NCBI GenBank assembly: GCA_004026145.2 | Contig: CP034991.1 | Coordinates: 12,916,142-12,980,141, forward strand | Direction of reading: 5' to 3' | DNA length: 64,000 nucleotides | Source: Takifugu bimaculatus | Taxonomy: Eukaryota; Chordata; Actinopteri; Tetraodontiformes; Tetraodontidae | Part shown: positions 56,540 through 64,000 of the stretch, piece by piece | How positions within the stretch are numbered: position 1 is the first letter of the stretch | How the letters are laid out: each line of letters starts with the position of its first letter | Notes under the pieces: model-generated | The model's input: the letters and a program-made list of their open reading frames with translations, nothing else | Databases searched by the model: none | What the model was told of the DNA's origin: nothing | Made by a program: the position numbers and the translations under genes

Positions 56540-58310
56540 AGTCCCCATACACACACACACGCGACAGACAGTCCTGATTGGCTCCGACTCAACTACCCAC
56601 AATGCACCTGTCCTCTGGGATCCTTTCATCCTTCTGATTAAACCCAGAGTGAAGAAACGACACGAGGCTGTGAATTACAGACGTTTCTGCAGTTTAAAAT
56701 GCTCACAGTTCACATGTTTACTCTTTATTCGTGCTCATCCCCAAACTGCAATGAATCCTGGTACAAAGTCCCGATTATTTTAGCGATTCTTCATCACATT
56801 TTCTGATGCTTTTATCTGCAGCACTTTTAAATTAATTCTTTGGTTAAATGCCCACGGGTTGATAAAGAAATTGATTTTATACCCAGATACATTTGTTTCT
56901 TAATATTTACACATTTGGAACCTCATCCTGGCCAATAATCTATTGTGATTCGACATTCCTGCTGCCCTTCCCTGGTCATTTTACCCGATAACCACACCAA
57001 AAACTGAATGCTCCATCATAGATTCTTATTTCTGTCTCAGTATTCTGGTGTGATTCTGGCAACATGAATGTGAGCTGTGAAACTGATCCGGAGGCAGAAA
57101 TGAAGGACCGTCTCTATGTTGTACCTCCCGCCACTTCCTCTCTTTCCTTTCAAAACAAGAGTCCTGTTTAACTGTTGCTGCATGATCGTGAGTGAAGGCA
57201 ACAGTTTTGTATTCTTCATTTTCTCTTCCAACTCGTTTCTGTGTTGGAGGAAAAGAACCCTCATTTATCACATTAAGGACATTTTGATTTTAGTTGTCTT
57301 TTAATTTTAGCTCTAGATTCTACAAATTAAAACAGATGGACAGTAAAAGGACGCTTCCTGACCTTTAAACTGCCATCCTTGCCTCATTGATGTCATTTGC
57401 AGTATCAGGAAGCTGTTTAATTGGCTCACACAGACAAACAGCCAAGTTCTAAATGAAATAGGATTTCTGATTTGTTGGGGGGGGGCAAAGGCATTTCCTC
57501 ACTTTCAGTTGTTGTCAGGCAATCTTTGTTTCTTGCCTTTAAAAGCCGTCCAAACGCCCCAGTCCAGTGTTTTTATCAGACTGAATTAGCCTGAGAAGTT
57601 AACTGATGCTATATGCTATACGTCCAGGACATAGACATTTTATTAACAGAGCTATATCCATACATATTTATTAACTTTTTCCCATTCTGATGCTGGACCT
57701 GGTGTGCCTGTTCACGAAGATGTATGTTTTCTCCACACAGACGGTAGCTTTGTTCTATTTTCTTGACTTGGAATTTCCTTTAGCTCCTGTTTCCACCTTA
57801 ATTTGACAGCAGGTCTTATCTTCAGGTGCTGGAGGGGCTTTACATTTAAAATAGAGAGAAGAAAGATTTTTGGAGGTTTCAAATGCTTCAGCCCTCAGTT
57901 GTCTGAGTATTATAAGAAGGTCAGATTGTTTGCGTCCATCCAGAGAGCCGTCTCAGACCCCTCCCATTATTCTACTGGCTGTTTCTAGTCTTGTTTTGCC
58001 TCCAGTCAGCTCTCGATTTTCACTTTGTGAGTTCTTATTGAATTTAAAGCACATTTGATGATCAGAATTTAGTCAAACCTTTAAGAATCTTTATTACAGA
58101 CTCCCTCAAATATAAATCACTCATCATTATTTGATTGTAACTTAATTGTTTTATTCATATTTTCCCGCCTGCTGATGTGCAATTGTTGAGAATTTTCCAT
58201 TGATTTTTTTTTTTTGTTCCCCCTGATTTTTGCAGCAGAATTTTGAAATGATTGTTTTGAAGTGACATTCCTTCAGTGTGAGTGCAGCAGAACTTTAATG
58301 ACAATAAAGG
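56540..58310 (+). other. snx2: snx2 3' UTR
   Basis: Noncoding, AT-rich. AATAAA at 58303-58308 is the first good polyadenylation signal after the stop; further AATAAA-like hexamers follow near 58,395 and 58,480. Confidence 0.5.
58303..58308 (+). terminator. snx2: polyadenylation signal AATAAA (snx2)
   Basis: Canonical hexamer 1.76 kb after the snx2 stop codon. Confidence 0.45.
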
Positions 58311-59203
58311 AATGTATCTCACCCACGGCTGTGCTGTTGTTCTTCCAGGATTCAGATCTATTCTCCTAAACAATATTTCTGTAATGCCTTTCAAAATAAA
58401 AGTTCACTTGCCTATTTAGAACATTTCTTTAAATTTTTTATGGATACGATTTGGTTGCCATGTTCAGATTTTAATCCTAAAATAAAATGAAAGAATTTGG
58501 GGTAAAAAAGTTGCGTCGATTTTCAGTTAATGGCTATTGAATTACTGTTGAGATTTCATTTAGTTCTTTCTCTCAATGTCTGGTTTCCTGAGTAACGTTG
58601 AGATCATTCTTTTAAGTCCTGATCCGAACTGTTCCGTGCAAGATCGACCTCCAGGGAATAAAAACTGAAAGGACCTTCATAAATGTAACGGGTGTTCACC
58701 TGTCGTAACTGCACTGACCCGCACATGTGGCTCATCTCCAGACTGAAAATATTCACACACATTGTCAGGGAGCTACATAAAAACTCTGCATACACACACA
58801 CACACACACGCACATATATTTTAATGTGCGGAGCAGCCAGAATGCTGTCAGGAAGTGGGCTGTGCGTTATTTTGTGTTATGGCTGTCACAGGATCGACTA
58901 GCTGTCATATTCAAGCTGCAGGTTCCTCCAAGAACAGATTCACATCCGAATTTACAACAAGCGGAGAAATATTTAGGTGATGGCCTTTGTGTATGTGTGT
59001 GCGTGTGTGTCTGCACGCACTCGTGTGTGCATGTGTGTGTATCACAATTTTCAGTAGGAAATTACCCTCCTAAATGTTATTTTGCATATTTCACGAGCAA
59101 CATTTGAGCACCTTTTATTGCTCTCTTTGACCCCCCTCCCTTCCTGCCATGGCAGCCATTTCTAATGGGCGGCTGCCGACGACTGCGGCCCGTTTGGCTC
59201 GGA

Positions 59204-59542
59204 GGATAATGCAGGTGAAGCTGAACCTCCTGCTATCGCCGAGGCTGTAATGGCTTCACCTCCACCTCCTCACATCTCCACTGTGACTCCAGGCTGATGT
59301 AGCTGCATCTGTTTCCCCACTCGCTGACCTCCTGCTCGCACATGACTCCAGGATAATGTAGATGTATTTATTTCTCACCCTCACCCCCCCGACCCCCCTG
59401 CCTGTGGAATAATGCGAGCACATCTGTTGTGTTCACCTATGTAACCCCTCAATTTTCCCGCCACTTCAGGGTAATGTGGGTGTATCTATTATCCACGCCA
59501 ATGTCTGCAACCTGCTTCTTAGAATAATGTAGCAGCGTTAGC
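59204..59542. repeat. degenerate repeat of about 40-60 bases around a TAATG core
   Basis: A motif close to GGATAATGTAGxTGTATCTxTT recurs at about 59204, 59292, 59351, 59406, 59469 and 59522, with a weaker copy at 59243. Several copies are followed by CATCTGTT or TATCTATT. The spacing is 39-63 bases and the sequence between copies differs. Confidence 0.55.
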
Positions 59543-60126
59543 ACGGGACCCCCCCCCCACTTACCCCGGCAGCACCGCCGCCGGCTTTTCTTAATAACTC
59601 CAGACTGCAGATATGAGTTCAGCCCAGCTTTAAACTTTAAAATCTCTCTCGGTTATTTATGATTTCAGCTCATCATTTCACCTCTGTAGTCTACTACTTT
59701 AACTTTCTGCTCTTTTCTCTGGAGAAACCCACCGAAATGATGTGCAGGGAGGGAGGGGATGGGAGGGGGGGGTTGCAAAAGCACTCAGTGGAGGAGATAA
59801 GAATGTTGTTGCAGTGCAACCTCCACCTTTTATTTATTTATCATATCTCCAAATGGCGGTGTAGCTGTTGTGCTGTGGTCAGGATACAGTGACCTCAGTT
59901 GATCAACTATCCCCTCAGTGGGCTGATAAGAGGCCTAATATAACAAGCAGAAGGGGAGAAGAGCTGTACTGTAATTATTTCTGCGCTGTCGGGGTGGGGG
60001 GGGATGGGCACCCTCCTCTTCCGATTCAAATCTGAGGGAAAAAGAGAGAGCTGGAAAGAAAGAAGAGCAGCCGTGAGACAAATATCAGGCAGCTGCAGCG
60101 ACACAGCTGAAATTGGACTAGTTTGT

Positions 60127-60128
<2 letters not shown>

Positions 60129-60188
<60 letters not shown>
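60129..60188. repeat. (CA)n microsatellite
   Basis: A pure CA run of about 60 bases, the longest in the window. Confidence 0.97.
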
Positions 60189-60189
<1 letters not shown>

Positions 60190-60620
60190 CCAAGGTGCCA
60201 GATGAGATGCAATTCAAACTTCTTTACGTGTCCACTGAGTGGATATGGAAAAGATATGTGGACAAAATATGGCAGAAGGCCTGTAAATGTAAATGTGAAT
60301 TTAAAGCAACTATCGGATTTTAATCTGAAAGACGCCAGGATAACTTCTGCTGATGGGCGACATTTCTGAGTGATGACGTGACCTTATTTCTAATTTATGG
60401 AGTGATTTTGACGGGAGAAGGGGGAAGGGGCAATAATTTGAATTTATTTGATGGAGGCCTCTAATTTTTAAATTTAAATAGAAACATCTGTAATGCAAAA
60501 AAGATTAAACTGTGAAAGTTTGGTGGTTATACCTGTTGGTTCATTTTTGTCTCGCTTTAAACTACAATGACAGCAGCAAGCTTAAATATATAATAATTAT
60601 TACTGCCTTTGTTAATTGTA

Positions 60621-60668
60621 ATGTATAATAAATGTATAATAAATGTATAATAAAAATGTATGATAAAA
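60621..60668. repeat. 11-base tandem repeat
   Basis: Three exact copies of ATGTATAATAA (60621-60653) and a diverged fourth. It ends two bases before the target-site duplication of the retrotransposon. Confidence 0.85.
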
Positions 60669-60669
60669 C

Positions 60670-62924
60670 ATAATCCAACCATCCCTCCTGGGCTACCACC
60701 TTATCGTGGTGGAGGGGTTTGCGTGTCCCAATGATCCTAGGAGCTCCGTTGTCTGGGGCTATATGCCCCTGGTTGGGCCACCCATGGCAAACAGATCCTA
60801 GGTGAGGGATCAGACAAAGCGTGGCCCAGGATCCCCTAATGAAGATAAATAACATTGGTCTCAAGTTTCCCTTGCCAGGATGCGGGTCACCGGGGCCCCC
60901 TCCTGGAGCCAGGCCTGGGGGTGGGGCACATTGGTGAGCGCCTGGTGGCCGGACCTCTGCCCATGGAGTCCGGCCGGGCACAGCCCAAAGAGGCAACATG
61001 GGACCCCCTTCCCGTGGGCTCACCACCTGCAGGAAGGGCCAAGGGGGTCGGGTGCATCGTGTTTTGGGTAGCGGCCAAAGGCAGGGACCTTGGTGGTCTG
61101 ATCCCCGGCTGCATAAACTGGCTCTAGGGACATGGAATGTCACCTCTCTGGTGGGAAAAGAGCCTGAGTTGGTGCGCGAGGTTGAGAAGTTCCGACTAGA
61201 TATAGTTGGCCTCACCTCGACGCATAGCAAGGGCTCTGGAACCAGTCTTCTCGAGAGGGGTTGGACTGGGAGGCAGGGGACACCAGCGGTGAGGGATGCC
61301 ATCAGGCTGAAGAAGGAGTCGTATCGGGCCTTACTGGCCTGTGGGACTCCTGAGGCAGCAGATAGGTACCGGCAGGCCAAGTGGAGTGCAGCTACGGCTG
61401 TTGCCGAGCCAAAGACCCAGGCATGGGAAGAGTTCGGTGAGGCAATGGAGAACGACTTTCGGACGGCCTCGGACCACCATCAGGCGTTTGAGGAGGGGGA
61501 AGCAATGTACTGTCAGTGTTGTGTATAGTGGTGATGGTGTGCTGCTGACCTCAACTCGGGATGTTGTGGATCGGTGGAAGGAATAGTTCAAGGACCTCCT
61601 CAATCCCACCAACACGCCTTCCAGTGAGGAAGTAGGGCCTGGGGACCTGGGGATAGGCTCTCATATCTCCGGGGCTGAAGTTGCCGAGGTAGTCAAAAAA
61701 CTCCTCGGTGGCAAGGCCCCGGGGGTGGATGAGATCATGTTATAGGGCTGTCGTGGTTGACTCTGCAACATCGCGTGGACATCAGGGGCAGTGCCGCTGG
61801 ATTGGCAGACCGGGGTGGTAGTCCCTCTTTTTAAGAAGGGGGAACGGAGGGTGTGTTCCAACTATAGGGGGATCACACAACTCAGCCTCCCTGGTAAGGT
61901 CTATTCAGGGGTACTGGAGAGGAGGGTCTGCCGGATAGTCGAACCTTGGATTCAGGAGGAGCAATGTGGTTTTCATCCTGGGCGTGGAACAGTGGACCAG
62001 CTCTACACCCTCAGCAGGGTCTTCGAGGGTGCATGGGAGTTTGCCCAACCAGTCCACATGTGTTTTGTGGACTTGGAGAAGGCATTCGACCGTGTCCCTC
62101 GGGGGGGTCCTGTGGGGGGGTCATCCGGGAGTATGGGGTGTCGGGCCCGCTGATACGAGCCGTCCGCTCCCTGTACGATCGGTGTCAGAGTTTGGTCTGC
62201 ATTGCTGGCAGTAAGTCGAACTTGTTTTTGGTGAGGGTTGGTCTCCGCCAGGGCTGCCCTTTGTCACCGATTCTGTTCATAATTTTTATGGACAGAATTT
62301 CTAGGTGCAGTCATGGTGTTGAGGGGGTCTGGTTTGGTGACCTCAGGATCGGGTCTCTGCTTTTTGCAGATGATGTGGTCCTGTTGGCGTCATCGGCCCG
62401 TGACCTCCAACTATCACTGGATCGGTTCACCGTCGCATATGAAGCGGCTGGGATGAACTCGTTCCTAGCCTCACCTATGGTCATGAGCTTTGGGTAATGA
62501 CCAAAAGAACAAGATGACGGGTACAAGTGGCTGAAATGAGCTTCCTCCGTAGGGTGGCTGGGCTCTCCCTTAGAGATAGGGTGAGAAGCTCTGCCATCTG
62601 GGAGGAGCTCGGAGTAGAGCCGCTGCTCCTCCGCGTTGAGAGGAGCCAGATGAGGTGGCTTGGGCACCTAGTCAGGATGCCCCCTGGGCGCCTCCCTGGT
62701 GAGGTGTTCAGGGCATGTCCCTCCGGTAGGAGACCCCCGGGAAGACCCAGGACTACGTTGGAGAGACTATGTCTCTCGACTGGTCTGGGAACGCCTGGGG
62801 GTCCCTCCGGATGAGCTGGAAGAAGTAGCTGGGGAGAGGGAAGTCTGGGCTTCTCTTCTTAGGCTGCCCCCGCGACCCGACCCCGGATAAGTGGTAGAGG
62901 ATGGATGGATGGATAATCCAACCA
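60670..62924 (+). mobile_element. degraded Rex3/RTE-like non-LTR retrotransposon
   Basis: The body (about 60682-62912) begins with the noncoding head CTACCACCTTATCGTGGTGG, common in teleost RTE elements. The start of the AP-endonuclease domain (LGTWNVTSL) follows near 61,130, but most of that domain is missing: the sequence jumps near 61,263 to a region just before the reverse transcriptase. Reverse-transcriptase pieces include CSNYRGIT, QEEQCGFHPGRGTVDQLYTL, RQGCPLSPILF and the catalytic LFADDVVLL. A second gap lies near 62,450-62,530, before the C-terminal MSFLRRVAGLSLRDRV region. Stops and frame changes interrupt the frame at about 61,470, 61,743 and 62,100. The 3' end is a short (GATG)n tail, a feature recalled for Rex3. 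ATAATCCAACCA flanks both ends (60670-60681 and 62913-62924). The copy is inactive. Confidence 0.9.
60998..62890 (+). pseudogene. broken endonuclease/reverse-transcriptase reading frame of the Rex3/RTE-like element
   Basis: Fragments of one ancestral polyprotein lie in different plus-strand frames. Visible in order: endonuclease start (61,125-61,262), pre-reverse-transcriptase segment (from about 61,290), palm and finger motifs of the reverse transcriptase (61,791-62,440) and the C-terminal region (62,527-62,890). Two internal deletions and at least three stops or shifts make it noncoding. The opposite-strand open frames over the same DNA are shadows. Confidence 0.88.
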
Positions 62925-64000
62925 GTCCCTCCAGGATGTAGCCATATATTTTATTTCTAATGTTATTTATGATTGCTTTAGCCTGATTTTTAGAAGGCTG
63001 CAGAGAAATGTCTTGATGGGAGCAATGTGGAACAGGATCTGGTGTCTGAAGGGTTTGGAAGGTAGAGAGGAGTACTAAAAATCTGAAGCCAGTCCAGTTT
63101 CCACCCATCCTGGGTCCAGTCCTGAAAGAAGGTCACAGCATCAGTCAGTCCAGATTCTGTGAACCCGAGAACTTGATCTCAGTCTCAGTTTGTTTGACCT
63201 TGAAGGCGACAAACAGGAAGCAGCCGTTCTGTAATTACGACACAGAAAAGTGTCAATTGTGGATTTTATTGTGAAGCCAAAAAGATCTATGAGCCAACGC
63301 GCCTGGTGATAGATGAGGCGATACGAAGCTTCCCTGATTTCGCAAATTTCTATGAAATGTGTCTGGAGTTCACGAAGGCGAGGAGATAAGAGGCTGCAGG
63401 AGGCTCCTCGGCCAATAGGATTCATCCATTTCTGCCTCTGTGTGCTGATAAGAGCCCTCCTCTTCCTCTCTCATCCTCTTTTCTTCCTCACTTCTCTTTA
63501 TTTCATTGCTTCATCACATCCTTCACCTTTTGGCTCTTTTGCTCTTCTCTCATCTTTCTCTCTTTGTCTGCCATCTTCACCCTTTTCCTAAAAGAGCTTA
63601 AATGCCAGTAAAATATTCTAAATGAGTCAACTTCCAGATTATCAACCATCAACTTGAACAGATTTCAACCCGCCGATGAAAGTTTTAGTGAAGAAAACTT
63701 TAGAAAACAGTGAATGATGCTGCCTGATTCCAAACAACCCACTGCTTAATGATCGCTGTGATGTTGATTAGATGGAATAAATCCAGATTTAAAGGATATT
63801 TAAAGGTAAAACAGCCATACCATAATGCCACTGAGAAGTAGCTCCCAGTCACATCCCATTCATACTTTTCCTAAAAAAACACCTTGGAACTGTTTGTGTC
63901 CGCACTTTCCTGCAAACCTGCCGTCGCTGCCGTTCCTCCGGCTGTGACACTAGATCTTCTTTAAGACACTTCAACCCTTTTTTCTCTCTCTCTCTCTCTC
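62925..64000. other. intergenic tail of the window
   Basis: No gene recognised. Pyrimidine-rich DNA at about 63,450-63,590, and a (TC)n run begins at about 63,981 and continues to the window edge. Confidence 0.5.

Larger units (their letters stand above)
58311..60669. other. intergenic region downstream of snx2
   Basis: No gene recognised. Contents: short CA/TG runs at about 58795-58810 and 58990-59040, a degenerate repeated motif at 59204-59542, (CA)n at 60129-60188, and an 11-base tandem repeat at 60621-60668 next to the retrotransposon. Confidence 0.45.

Noticed and set aside
60562..61380. 272-codon open frame on the minus strand, the longest in the window
   Set aside because: It is antisense to the Rex3/RTE-like element, low in recognisable content, and disappears where the element ends.

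Overview
The window is nuclear DNA from a bony fish, most likely a percomorph-type teleost with a fairly compact genome. The evidence is split protein-coding genes with GT-AG introns, many of them 70-500 bp long, abundant (CA)n/(TG)n microsatellites, a teleost-type Rex3/RTE retrotransposon remnant, and proteins that align closely, from memory, to vertebrate families. There are no bacterial features, operons or CRISPR arrays.

Layout. (1) About 270-19,090, plus strand: ddr1, a collagen-receptor tyrosine kinase with 19 coding exons (896 codons), a probable untranslated first exon near position 700, an 8.5 kb first intron and a 2.5 kb 3' UTR. (2) 23,059-26,046, plus: lox, lysyl oxidase, six coding exons. 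(3) A tRNA-Pro-like sequence at 27,904-27,978, minus. (4) 30,397-37,300, plus: sncaip, synphilin-1, 11 coding exons. (5) 42,009-44,682, minus: an RNF214-like RING protein. (6) 45,313-58,310, plus: snx2, sorting nexin 2, 15 coding exons, head-to-head with the RNF214-like gene. (7) 60,670-62,924: a broken Rex3/RTE-like LINE flanked by a target-site duplication.

lox, sncaip and snx2 are also neighbours on human 5q23, so this part is an old vertebrate linkage block. ddr1 and the RNF214-like gene are not next to this block in human and mark rearrangement in the fish lineage. The genes do not form one pathway: collagen sensing (ddr1), collagen and elastin cross-linking (lox), synuclein-interacting scaffold (sncaip), probable ubiquitin ligase (RNF214-like) and endosomal retromer sorting (snx2).

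Main observations. Three separate genes (lox, sncaip, RNF214-like) each show exactly one apparent extra base in an otherwise intact conserved frame, which suggests base errors in the assembly rather than three independent gene deaths. The ddr1 juxtamembrane region combines a DDR1b-type NPxY cassette exon with a DDR2-type exon, and ddr1 appears to use one GC-AG intron. A perfect 24-bp foldback begins 12 bases after an snx2 exon. Two possible in-frame cassette exons lie in snx2 introns, and a degenerate repeat around a TAATG core lies downstream of snx2. I found no clearly new biological system. Homology statements come from recognised protein sequence, not from a database search.
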